Source: Candidatus Gastranaerophilales bacterium
Lineage (GTDB): Bacteria > Cyanobacteriota > Vampirovibrionia > Gastranaerophilales > Gastranaerophilaceae
Direction of reading: 5' to 3'
NCBI GenBank assembly: GCA_944326495.1
Contig: CALVEE010000017.1
Location: 1 to 8,931 of the forward strand
Length of the DNA stretch: 8,931 nucleotides
Shown here: piece by piece, positions 1 through 6,136 of the stretch
Numbering within the stretch: the stretch's first letter is position 1
Layout of the letters: every line of letters starts with the position of its first letter
Program-made: the position numbers and the translations under genes
Notes under the pieces: model-generated
The model's input: the letters and a program-made list of their open reading frames with translations, nothing else
What the model was told of the DNA's origin: nothing
The model's database searches: none

Positions 1-22
1 GAGGGAGGGCTTGGGTGGGTGC
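1..22. repeat. Partial end of the GGGTGGGTG-type intergenic repeat
   Basis: The first 22 bases (GAGGGAGGGCTTGGGTGGGTGC) match, with a few substitutions, the end motif AGAGGGAAGGTTAGGATGGGTGC of the MITE-like unit at 7007-7374. The rest of the element would lie left of the window. It shows that the same repeat family sits on both sides of the ftsI-murE region. Confidence 0.5.
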
Positions 23-26
23 TAAT

Positions 27-66
27 TAGAGTTTAGAAGTTTAGAGGTTTAGGAGTTTAGGAGAAG
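27..66. repeat. Degenerate tandem repeat of GTTTAGA/GTTTAGG
   Basis: Four to five imperfect copies of a 7-9 base unit (GAGTTTAGA, AGTTTAGA, GGTTTAG, GAGTTTAG) lie in a row. No gene covers it. It looks like slippage-prone low-complexity DNA. Confidence 0.6.
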
Positions 67-104
67 TTAAAATTTTAATGAATTAAACCAGAACAGAACA
101 GTAG

Positions 105-121
105 GTCAGGCAGTGCCTGAC
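105..121. repeat. Perfect 8+1+8 palindrome GTCAGGCA-G-TGCCTGAC
   Basis: GTCAGGCA and TGCCTGAC are perfect reverse complements around one central base. The core TCAGGCANTGCCTGA occurs again at 6468-6482. Two copies in separate intergenic regions suggest either a protein-binding site or the core of a dispersed palindromic repeat. Confidence 0.6.
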
Positions 122-197
122 ATTAACCTTATAATTATATTATCTAAACAAGCTGCTCTTTTAAAATTCACTTTATAGTTTTTTATTTGTTCTTACT

Positions 198-312
198 GAC
201 TGCCCCCTCACCGCATCCGTAGTTTTCGGCACAGCCTCAAACACGGCTGCTCCTCTCCCGTAGGGCGAGGAAAGCGTGCGTGAACACTAGTGCTCACCAG
301 GGAGGGGTGACT
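198..312. repeat. Palindrome-rich intergenic repeat (CCCCTCACCGC... type)
   Basis: This GC-richer block stands out from the AT-rich surroundings. It contains several imperfect inverted repeats: CCTCTCCC/GGGCGAGG around 252-270, a near-perfect palindrome GTGAACACT/AGTGCTCAC at 280-297 with one mismatch, and outer arms CCCCCTCACC and GGGAGGGGTGA. The CTCACCGC start and CCTC/GAGG arms recall the block at 6710-6833. I see no open reading frame with a ribosome site in it. It is best read as a mobile or amplified palindromic repeat, though a structured RNA cannot be excluded. Confidence 0.5.
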
Positions 313-326
313 GTGCACTTGGTTTT

Positions 327-390
327 CTTATTCACCTATTCACTTATTTACCTATTCACTATTCACTATTCACTAGTCACTAATCACTAG
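327..390. repeat. Tandem heptamer repeat TATTCAC, about nine units
   Basis: TATTCAC and close variants (TTATTTACC, TAGTCAC, TAATCAC) follow one another with a period mostly of 7 bases. The central three units are identical. It is non-coding simple-sequence DNA whose copy number could vary between strains. Confidence 0.75.
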
Positions 391-394
391 TTAG

Positions 395-441
395 CCTGAC
401 TATAAGCTATTATTGGGCAGGTATACCTAACTGCCTACTCT
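395..441. repeat. Dispersed repeat, inverted relative to the copy near 6444
   Basis: Bases 395-423 are the reverse complement of 6444-6472 at 26 of 29 positions. Bases 417-441 also resemble 6915-6940 in direct orientation (GCAGGTAT.CC.AA....CTAC). The segment can form a small hairpin from GGCAG (416-420) and CTGCC (431-435). It belongs to a mosaic intergenic repeat family. Confidence 0.6.
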
Positions 442-473
442 TCGTCACACACGATTTTCAGAGAAATTGGACG

Positions 474-604
474 AAAGGAGGCAAGCTATGGTTGATAAAA
501 TTTATTTACGATTTCATCTTGTTAGTCAATCGTTACTTGAACAAATTTTCAATATATTAAATTCATTATCCCACTCAATTTCGCCGATAAAATCAAGATT
601 GTGA
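474..604 (+). other. Orphan ribosome-binding site with a 38-codon ORF
   Basis: AAAGGAGG at 474-481 is a near-ideal Shine-Dalgarno sequence six bases before ATG at 488. The frame that follows reads MVDKIYLRFHLVSQ and stops at 604 after 38 codons. Most of that frame overlaps the 3' end of the nagA-like gene antisense, so its later part is probably meaningless. Upstream, TTCGTC (441-446) and GACGAA (470-475) could pair and partly hide the site. It may be a gene start left stranded by a rearrangement, a leader peptide, or chance. I do not recognise the peptide. Confidence 0.3.
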
Positions 605-1419
605 TAGCTGTAAACATTTTCAATATATTCAGGTTTAAACAAGCCTTTTTTCCCGAGAATTTTAATTATTTCAGGCAAGAGTTTTGTACTGCCGGCTAAA
701 GTGCCGTCTACAGAGGTTGCACTCTTTCCGTCATAAAAGATTTTAGAGTCTGCAAAAGTTGTCTCGCTTATATCGCTGTAAGTTATAGGAAGCGCATCGC
801 TTATTAAAATTACTTTATCTGCAGGCTTTGCCTTAAAAAATAATTTCAACGCTTCATCGCTTACGTGAACTCCGTCAGCTATAATTTCCGCAAAGACTTT
901 ATCCTCTACTAATGCCGAAAGCGCGGTCGAAACTCCGCGGTGCGTAACTCCGCTCATTGCATTGAATGTATGCGTAACGCCGTCAACATCTCCCCAGCCA
1001 ACGCAGTGACCGGCCTGAACCTTAATCCCTTTGGATTTTAAATAACTAATCAAACCCTCATCCAGCTCCGGAGCAAGAGTAACAATTTTAATAAAATCAT
1101 CCTCAATCTTTTTATAATTCTCCACAGTCAAAGCCATACAATGTTCGGGATTATGAATTCCCTTCTTAAGCGGATTAATAAAAATACCTTCAAGATGAAT
1201 CCCTAAAATCCCGCTGCACTGTTCGGAAGCCTTTTTAATAATTCCAATCTGACGTTTTATATTTTCAATAGAATCCGTCACAAGAGTCGGGAAAAAACCA
1301 CCTATTCCGATTTCTCTAAGCTTTGAGGCAAGCCCGACAATTTCATTTACCCCGGCCTTATTAAAATCAACCCCGTAAGCCCCGTGGAAATGCTGTTCAA
1401 TTAAAAGAGGAGTTCTCAT
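526..1419 (-). CDS. Compact NagA-like N-acetylglucosamine-6-phosphate deacetylase
   Basis: This 297-residue amidohydrolase resembles NagA, which removes acetate from GlcNAc-6-phosphate in the cytoplasm during amino-sugar and murein recycling. Family landmarks appear in order: HxH at H10/H12 in the QHFHGAYGVDF stretch, HLEG with metal ligand E77, TLAPE 114-118, GH at 137-138, THTFNAM with H150, ADGVHV 181-186, ISDA with catalytic-type D208, and GTLAGS 239-244. NagA proteins are usually near 380 residues. Here the N-terminal strands that complete the small beta domain are missing, because the protein starts almost at the HxH motif, and the C-terminus is short. The usual HLEGPF reads HLEGIF. ATG lies one base after the murE stop, with GAGAGG at the murE end serving as ribosome site, so translation is probably coupled to murE. 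Activity is likely but not proven, since related sugar-phosphate deacetylases share these motifs. Confidence 0.8.
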   Translation of the reverse strand: MRTPLLIEQHFHGAYGVDFNKAGVNEIVGLASKLREIGIGGFFPTLVTDSIENIKRQIGIIKKASEQCSGILGIHLEGIFINPLKKGIHNPEHCMALTVENYKKIEDDFIKIVTLAPELDEGLISYLKSKGIKVQAGHCVGWGDVDGVTHTFNAMSGVTHRGVSTALSALVEDKVFAEIIADGVHVSDEALKLFFKAKPADKVILISDALPITYSDISETTFADSKIFYDGKSATSVDGTLAGSTKLLPEIIKILGKKGLFKPEYIENVYSYHNLDFIGEIEWDNEFNILKICSSND

Positions 1420-1420
1420 T

Positions 1421-2884
1421 TTATCCCTCTCCGAATATTTCTCTTACTTTTTCCCTGTCATCAAAGTGTATGGTTTCATGTGCAAGGATTTGGTAATCTT
1501 CATGCCCTTTTCCTGCAACAAGCACTACATCATGAGGTGAAGCAATTTTTTTAGCTTCCTTAATAGCAAGCTCTCTATCCGGCTCAACAATAACGTTATT
1601 AACACTCTTAAATCCGGCAAGGATATCGGTAATAATCTGCTGAGGATCTTCCGAGCGCGGATTATCGCTTGTTACAATAACCTTATCCGCTAATTCTTCC
1701 GCGATTCTACCCATCTTAGGACGTTTTGTTGCATCTCTGTCACCGCCGCATCCGAAAATACAGATAAGCTTTCCATCACTCGGCGTAATATCTCTTGCTG
1801 TTTTAAGAACATTCTCTAACCCGTCCGGAGTATGCGCATAATCAACAATCACAGCCGGACTGTTAACTATAATCTCAAATCTCCCGGCAACGCCTCCCAT
1901 ATCTTCTAAAGTTTTAATTGATTTTTCAATATCAAACCCCTGTGCAAGAGCCGTCGTAAGCGCTGCAAGAACATTATATACAGAAAACATTCCGTTCATC
2001 TTAAGATTAACTTTGTATTCCTTACCCTTCACAAAACAATTAAAAGAAGCCCCGTTATGGTTGAATACAACATCTTTTGCCTGAACATCAGCGCTCATTT
2101 TTATGCCGTATGTATAAAGATTAACCGTAGGAGATACAACTTCCATAAACCTTCCGGCATACTCATCATCCGCATTAATTACCGCAAAATCACCTGCAAC
2201 AAGACCTTCAAAAAGCATAGCCTTAGCCTTGAAATAATTATTCATAGTGATATGGAAATCCAAATGATCCTGCGTAAGATTAGTAAACACCGCCCCGTTA
2301 AAGTCGCAATAGTCCACTCTATGCTGTGCAAGAGCGTGAGATGAGACTTCCATAACAACATTTTTTATACACTTTTCATTAATCTCATAAAACAATCCCT
2401 GCAGCTCAGGCGCCTGCGGTGTTGTATGTTTTGCATCTCTATATATATCACCGGAAAAGAATTTATGCCCGAGAGTTCCGATTAAAGCGCACTCCTGCCC
2501 GTTAGCTTCGAATAACTTTTGAATGAGGTGAGTGACCGTAGTCTTGCCGTTAGTTCCCGTAACCCCTATTATATTAAGCTTTTGGGATGGAGAAGAATAA
2601 AACAAATCCGAAAGTTCAGCTATAGCTTCTGTAGTGTCATCAACAACAATCTGCGGAATATCAAGATTAAGCCTTCTTTCTACCATACAAACTCTTGCTC
2701 CGTTTGCAGCAGCCTCTTCAGCGTATTCATGCCCGTCAACATGTTCTCCGGTTAAACATACAAAAATATCATTCGGCTGTGTCTTTTTTGAATTATACGA
2801 TATACCGGTAACTTCCTCTGATAAATCATCCATATTAACAAGCTCTATATAATTAATATTATTAATTAACGTATCTAACCTCAT
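1421..2884 (-). CDS. murE: UDP-MurNAc-L-Ala-D-Glu:meso-diaminopimelate ligase
   Basis: MurE is the cytoplasmic ATP-dependent ligase that adds the third residue to the UDP-MurNAc peptide. At 487 residues it has normal family length. The Mur ligase ATP loop GVTGTNGKTT is at 107-116, followed by TTPQAPEL 154-161, EVSSHAL 179-185 and TNLTQDHLDFH 201-211. K221 in the YFKAK context is the expected carbamylated lysine. GGVAGRFE 330-337, YAHTPD 349-354 and GKGHEDYQ 458-465 also fit. DNPR at 407-410 is the motif that binds meso-diaminopimelate, so the substrate is DAP rather than lysine. The start codon overlaps the stop of the upstream PBP gene by four bases (ATGA), and GGGAGGGAAGAAGG precedes it as a strong ribosome site. 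It is the middle gene of a three-gene operon. Confidence 0.97.
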   Translation of the reverse strand: MRLDTLINNINYIELVNMDDLSEEVTGISYNSKKTQPNDIFVCLTGEHVDGHEYAEEAAANGARVCMVERRLNLDIPQIVVDDTTEAIAELSDLFYSSPSQKLNIIGVTGTNGKTTVTHLIQKLFEANGQECALIGTLGHKFFSGDIYRDAKHTTPQAPELQGLFYEINEKCIKNVVMEVSSHALAQHRVDYCDFNGAVFTNLTQDHLDFHITMNNYFKAKAMLFEGLVAGDFAVINADDEYAGRFMEVVSPTVNLYTYGIKMSADVQAKDVVFNHNGASFNCFVKGKEYKVNLKMNGMFSVYNVLAALTTALAQGFDIEKSIKTLEDMGGVAGRFEIIVNSPAVIVDYAHTPDGLENVLKTARDITPSDGKLICIFGCGGDRDATKRPKMGRIAEELADKVIVTSDNPRSEDPQQIITDILAGFKSVNNVIVEPDRELAIKEAKKIASPHDVVLVAGKGHEDYQILAHETIHFDDREKVREIFGEG

Positions 2885-4590
2885 ACCTTCTTCCCTCCCT
2901 TATCCGGTTGTAAATTTAATATATGCGATATTTGCGTGGAAATTTCTTTAAAAATAGGTGCAGCAACAGTATTCCCCCATATTTCTCCGCCCTGGGCAGA
3001 GTCTACAATAACATAAATCAAAACCTGCGGGTCGGAAGAGGGCATATAACCTACAATAGAAGTATACAGTTTATTAGTATATCCGGTTCCGTTTTCTTTA
3101 GGTTTAATAGAAGTTCCGGTTTTAGCAGCAATATTAAAACTATCTGATTTTATCGGCGATTTTCCCCTGTTTATACTTTCCGTAAGAAGTTCCGTCACCG
3201 CCCTTGCATGCTCCGGCGTCATAACCTGCACTTTCTTAATCTTAACCGCTTCTTCTTCCGGCGAATATTTAATAACATGCGGTGTAACCCTTATTCCGTC
3301 ATTTGCAATAGCCGCAACAGCAGAAACCATCTGCATAGCCGTAACAGATGAGCCGTATCCGTACCCCATAGAAGCATGGTCTGAGCTGTCCCATCTAGCA
3401 GGGGATTTTAAAAGCCCGACAGACTCACCGGGTAAATCAATACCTGTTTTTTCACCAAAACCGAATTTTTTAAGCATGCCGTAAAACTCAAACCTGCTCA
3501 TCATCTGTGCAACAAGCACAGCCCCCACATTGCTTGAATGTTCAAAAAGATATACTAAATCAATCATCCCCGGTTTTGGATGTCTGTTATAGTCGTAATT
3601 CTTTATTGTCCACCAGCCGACTTTAATTTTTCCGGTATCATTAACTTTAGTATATTTATTAATCTTCCCCAATTCCATAGCAGAAGCAACTGTTATAATC
3701 TTAAAAGTTGAACCTGGAGGAAAAATATCAGTCAACGTCCAGTTTTTTATCTGGAAACTTGTTGCGCTCTTAAAGTTGTTAGGATCAAAATACGGATATA
3801 CTGCATAAGCAAGGATTTCCCCATTCCTCGGGTTCATAACAATAACAGCGCCTCTTTGTGCTTTAAACTTTTCAATAGCCTTCATAAGAGCTTTTTCACA
3901 GACATGCTGTACCGCAGCATCAATCGTTAAAGTAACATCCTCGCCCTTAACCGGTTTTGTAGCCGCAACCGGATCTGTCGTAATATCATATATAACCTTG
4001 CCCTTAGGAGTAACTTCAATATCAGAAGATTTTGTAACACATTCAAGCTTGTCTTTCGCAGTCAACTCAACACCTGATGCGACATCAGCATCAAAATTGT
4101 AATATCCAAGAACATGTGCAGCTAGAGTCCCCTGCGGATAAGTTCTTATGCTCTTTTTATCCATAGGAATTTCTCTTAAGTTAAGTTTTGCAATCTTATC
4201 TCTTGTATGCCTGTCCACATTCTTTTTCAAAGATATTAAAGAAACATCCTGCCTTAATCTTTCAGTCAAATCCACCTGCGATATTTTCAAAATAGGCGCA
4301 AGCATTTTAGCTAATTCTTCGGGCGTATGAACAAAATCTTCTTTTCTTGCAAAAATATCAAAATAAACAGTATCAGTAGCGAGCTTTATGCCGTTTCTAT
4401 CATAAATATCACCTCTCATGACAAAAGAGCTTGCTCTTCTCTGGTTTTTAGCCTTAACCCTGAAATGTCTTACATCTAAAACCTGGTTGCAAAACAAATA
4501 AACAACAAATAGCGCTACAGCAATAACAAATCCCCACTGGAACCACATCAAGCGGTCAGAGAACATTTTGTTTTTATTAATATCCCTCAT
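2881..4590 (-). CDS. ftsI: Class B penicillin-binding protein, FtsI-type transpeptidase
   Basis: This protein is a membrane-anchored D,D-transpeptidase that cross-links peptidoglycan, most likely at the septum given the adjacent murE (a division and cell wall cluster order). Counting from the ATG at 4590 gives 569 residues. One membrane segment lies near residues 17-35 after a basic cytoplasmic tail, then the dimerisation domain (MRGDIYDRNG) and the transpeptidase domain. Catalytic motifs are SxxK in PPGSTFK (S294, K297), SSN (352-354) and KTG in AAKTGTS (490-492). I see no PASTA domains at the C-terminus. I prefer the start at 4590 because GGGGAG lies five bases upstream. An upstream in-frame TTG at 4620 or ATG at 4602 would add 10 or 4 residues but has poor ribosome sites. 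The mainly division-type assignment rests on context, so an elongation role is possible. Confidence 0.93.
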   Translation of the reverse strand: MRDINKNKMFSDRLMWFQWGFVIAVALFVVYLFCNQVLDVRHFRVKAKNQRRASSFVMRGDIYDRNGIKLATDTVYFDIFARKEDFVHTPEELAKMLAPILKISQVDLTERLRQDVSLISLKKNVDRHTRDKIAKLNLREIPMDKKSIRTYPQGTLAAHVLGYYNFDADVASGVELTAKDKLECVTKSSDIEVTPKGKVIYDITTDPVAATKPVKGEDVTLTIDAAVQHVCEKALMKAIEKFKAQRGAVIVMNPRNGEILAYAVYPYFDPNNFKSATSFQIKNWTLTDIFPPGSTFKIITVASAMELGKINKYTKVNDTGKIKVGWWTIKNYDYNRHPKPGMIDLVYLFEHSSNVGAVLVAQMMSRFEFYGMLKKFGFGEKTGIDLPGESVGLLKSPARWDSSDHASMGYGYGSSVTAMQMVSAVAAIANDGIRVTPHVIKYSPEEEAVKIKKVQVMTPEHARAVTELLTESINRGKSPIKSDSFNIAAKTGTSIKPKENGTGYTNKLYTSIVGYMPSSDPQVLIYVIVDSAQGGEIWGNTVAAPIFKEISTQISHILNLQPDKGGKKV

Positions 4591-4658
4591 ACTTCTCCCC
4601 ATAGACCAATCATACCACAACCTTAATTTTAAATAAAGGCATGCCCTTTTCAGGATTT

Positions 4659-4674
4659 AGTGTAAAAAATACAC
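4659..4674. promoter_or_regulatory. Dyad AGTGTAAAAAATACAC, possible operator
   Basis: GTGTA and TACAC form a perfect 5+5 inverted repeat around five A bases, about 70 bases upstream of the ftsI start. A similar 16-base dyad lies at 4831-4846 (13 of 16 identical), and a weaker third match (AGTGTATTTTTGACAT) at 4708-4723. Shared sites in a divergent intergenic region suggest one regulator. This is inference only, and AT-rich DNA makes chance dyads common. Confidence 0.3.
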
Positions 4675-4786
4675 CGATTAGTTATTACCCTGGCGGGCTA
4701 TTTTTTAAGTGTATTTTTGACATTTTATCCCTAAACCCTTATTTTTGCAGGATTTCACAAAACTTAATAAAAATTATTTGCCCCTC

Positions 4787-4815
4787 TTGACATTTCTTTT
4801 TAAATGATGCATAAT
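4787..4815 (+). promoter_or_regulatory. Sigma70-type promoter for the 90-residue orphan gene
   Basis: A perfect -35 box TTGACA (4787-4792) and the -10 box CATAAT (4810-4815, five of six consensus bases) are separated by exactly 17 bases. Transcription would start near 4822, leaving a leader of about 60 bases before the ATG at 4882. This is the clearest promoter in the window. Confidence 0.8.
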
Positions 4816-4829
4816 GAAATTGTTGAATG

Positions 4830-4848
4830 AAGTGTAAATGAAACACTT
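4830..4848 (+). promoter_or_regulatory. Inverted repeat AAGTGT-N7-ACACTT in the leader
   Basis: AAGTGT (4830-4835) and ACACTT (4843-4848) are perfect reverse complements seven bases apart. They begin about eight bases after the predicted transcription start. The site could be a repressor roadblock operator or a 5' hairpin that stabilises the message. It is similar to the dyad at 4659-4674 on the ftsI side. Confidence 0.4.
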
Positions 4849-4881
4849 AATTACAACAGAAAGGTCACAGAGGTGATTAAA

Positions 4882-5154
4882 ATGAATATAAACGCTATAT
4901 CTAATATCAACTTTACTCATAATAATAACGTAGTATCAAGAAGCAATGACTCTCAAGATGCAATCTTAATGCTTAGAGACCCGAATGCTTCAATCAAGTT
5001 CCAGCAAAATCAGGAATTTGCACAGAATGCAGATTCAGTATCAACAAACCCCCTGAAAGCTCTTGGATATAAACTGTACAGAACTTTCAACATGATACGC
5101 GAAAACGATCAGGCTCCGCAAACTGAAACTAAACAGTTTAGAGCAATTGCATAA
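4882..5154 (+). CDS. Hypothetical 90-residue orphan protein
   Basis: I do not recognise this protein. The ATG at 4882 is chosen over an in-frame GTG at 4873 because AGAGGTGAT (4869-4877) is a strong ribosome site at the right distance for 4882 and would overlap the GTG. The product is polar, rich in Asn and Gln, with no signal peptide or membrane segment. It starts MNINAISNINFT, continues with a possibly amphipathic stretch around 55-72 (NPLKALGYKLYRTFNMI) and ends in a charged tail. It has its own strong promoter and a terminator, so it is a single-gene unit that is probably well expressed. The IxxIxxxxF start resembles that of the 91-residue protein at 7710. The gene reads as real because promoter, ribosome site and terminator all agree. 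Confidence 0.8.
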   Translation: MNINAISNINFTHNNNVVSRSNDSQDAILMLRDPNASIKFQQNQEFAQNADSVSTNPLKALGYKLYRTFNMIRENDQAPQTETKQFRAIA

Positions 5155-5210
5155 GTTCCATAGTAACACACACACTTTTAAATCTATAATATAATACACA
5201 CACATAATTC

Positions 5211-5240
5211 AGCGATAGTTTTCTAAATTATCGCTTTTGC
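5211..5240 (+). terminator. Rho-independent terminator between convergent genes
   Basis: AGCGATAGTTT (5211-5221) pairs with AAATTATCGCT (5225-5235) in an 11-bp stem with one G-U pair and a TCT loop, followed by TTTTGCTTT. It lies 57 bases after the 90-residue gene and directly abuts the stop of the convergent secreted protein. It mainly serves the plus strand. The minus side lacks a clean T run, so any bidirectional use would be weaker. Confidence 0.75.
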
Positions 5241-5241
5241 T

Positions 5242-5802
5242 TTAATTTAGGCCAAATTGTGTTCTGTAAAAGCTGCTGTCAGCAATCTTCTGCTCAACAA
5301 GGTTGTTGCTGCTGTCTGATGCAAGGTATAGACCGCTTAGTTTATCCAATCTTCTGGTTAGTCTGTTATCGGGATAAGTCTTTGACGCTATTTTTAATCT
5401 TGACCAGCAGGCAGCTTCTTTTTGAGTTGCAAGTGTTTCTTCTTCTAAATTTGCACTATAGCCTGTATGGTAGCTTTCATGTGCAATCAAGCAGGCAATC
5501 TGTTCTGTCGGAGCATTTTTATAAATTGAATTAATCAAAATAACTCTTGTGCCGTATTTGTTATATGTGCTTACGGCAAATGTTTTGCTCTTATTATAAG
5601 AAACCATGGAAAGATCGCTGAATTTTACGCGCATACCATACTTCTGAAGATTTCTTAAAACATCAGTATCGCCGGAACGTTCTAATAACTTCATTGCTGC
5701 GATAATCTTTGCATCAGATGAAAAACTGTTTATTCTATATGCAAACGCCTGATTACATGCTAAAAACATAAATGCCACAAACACTAATACTAATTTTTTC
5801 AC
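5242..5802 (-). CDS. Secreted small HExxH zincin-like metallopeptidase candidate
   Basis: This 186-residue protein has an N-terminal signal peptide: KK, a hydrophobic core to about residue 15, and AFA before Y22. C16 follows LA, so a lipoprotein site is possible, but the lipobox is poor (F at -3). The key motif is HESYH at 108-112 in IACLIAHESYHTG, a classic zinc-binding HExxH helix. EEETLATQKEAACW at 120-133 then gives candidate third ligands (E122 or nearby) in the ExxA pattern of gluzincins. The rest resembles no family I can name. Translation starts at GTG 5802, with AGGAG about nine bases upstream. It probably acts on proteins outside the cytoplasmic membrane or in the periplasm. The substrate is unknown, and proteolytic activity is inferred only from the motif. 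Confidence 0.82.
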   Translation of the reverse strand: MKKLVLVFVAFMFLACNQAFAYRINSFSSDAKIIAAMKLLERSGDTDVLRNLQKYGMRVKFSDLSMVSYNKSKTFAVSTYNKYGTRVILINSIYKNAPTEQIACLIAHESYHTGYSANLEEETLATQKEAACWSRLKIASKTYPDNRLTRRLDKLSGLYLASDSSNNLVEQKIADSSFYRTQFGLN

Positions 5803-5884
5803 GACTTAAAGCTCCTAATCAACTTATTTATTTTGGATATTTATGTTTACGGCTTTTTTTAGAAAAACTTTAGGAATATTAAGC

Positions 5885-5899
5885 GTTTTGTTACAAAAC
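5885..5899. promoter_or_regulatory. Palindrome GTTTTGT-T-ACAAAAC, possible operator
   Basis: Perfect seven-base arms flank one central base about 85 bases upstream of the secreted peptidase start. ACAAAACTTT is followed ten bases later by a near copy (GCAAAACTTT), one helical turn away. On the minus strand the site falls between TTGCAA and CTTAAT, weak -35 and -10 candidates spaced 17 bases apart. A regulator site for the peptidase gene is plausible but unproven. Confidence 0.3.
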
Positions 5900-5921
5900 T
5901 TTGCAAAACTTTACACAACGA

Positions 5922-6017
5922 GGGTGCGGAAAAATCCAAAAATTGACAGATTTTTGAGGTTTATCCGTACCCGATGCAAGGTGTGTGAACCTCTGGCGGG
6001 GAACGCTTTAACACCTT
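5922..6017. other. Strong fold-back region, candidate structured RNA or palindromic repeat
   Basis: Bases 5922-5943 pair with 5950-5972 in a stem of about 21 pairs, with one mismatch, one bulged A, two G-U pairs and a six-base TGACAG loop. GGGTGCGGA pairs with TCCGTACCC at the base. Next to it, AAGGTGT (5978-5984) pairs with ACACCTT (6011-6017) around a GC-rich loop containing CTCTGGCGGGGAACGC. The block is GC-richer than its surroundings. The plus strand could encode a 63-residue peptide from 5843, but it has no ribosome site and looks accidental. I could not match it to tmRNA, RNase P, SRP or 6S RNA core motifs. Strand is uncertain, and no clear terminator follows on either side. Apart from this and the palindrome at 5885, I see nothing in 5803-6100. 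Confidence 0.4.
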
Positions 6018-6100
6018 ATATCAGGAGCAGGTAAAAACTCAGTAATAATGCCTTTTTATTTATTAATTTATTAGCAGTAAAACGGGGTTAGAAACTATAC

Positions 6101-6130
6101 TAAAAGAGACTCCAAAAGGAGTCTCTTTTA
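6101..6130 (-). terminator. Perfect 13-bp hairpin terminator downstream of the tRNA
   Basis: TAAAAGAGACTCC (6101-6113) and GGAGTCTCTTTTA (6118-6130) are perfectly complementary around a four-base loop. On the minus strand it follows the tRNA 3' end after six bases, and the stem ends in CTCTTTTA, fitting intrinsic termination of the tRNA transcript. T-rich flanks on both sides would let it work bidirectionally. Confidence 0.75.
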
Positions 6131-6136
6131 AAAATT

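Noticed and set aside
2057..2344. Plus-strand reading frame antisense to murE
   Set aside because: It overlaps a well-supported murE frame fully, has no ribosome site and a composition typical of an antisense shadow.
4591..4620. Longer N-terminus of the PBP from TTG at 4620
   Set aside because: The ribosome-like AAGG touches the TTG directly, whereas GGGGAG lies at proper distance before ATG 4590, and the membrane segment is complete from there.
5259..5534. Plus-strand frame antisense to the secreted HExxH protein
   Set aside because: Cys-rich low-information translation and no ribosome site. The minus-strand gene has a signal peptide and a metal motif.
5843..6034. Possible 63-residue plus-strand protein
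   Set aside because: It crosses the large hairpin and GC-rich loop, lacks a ribosome site and shows no recognisable pattern. A structured non-coding element explains the region better.
5922..6040. SRP RNA, 6S RNA or tmRNA
   Set aside because: The SRP core CCGGAAGG..AGCAG, a tmRNA tRNA-like end and the 6S central bubble layout could not be found on either strand.
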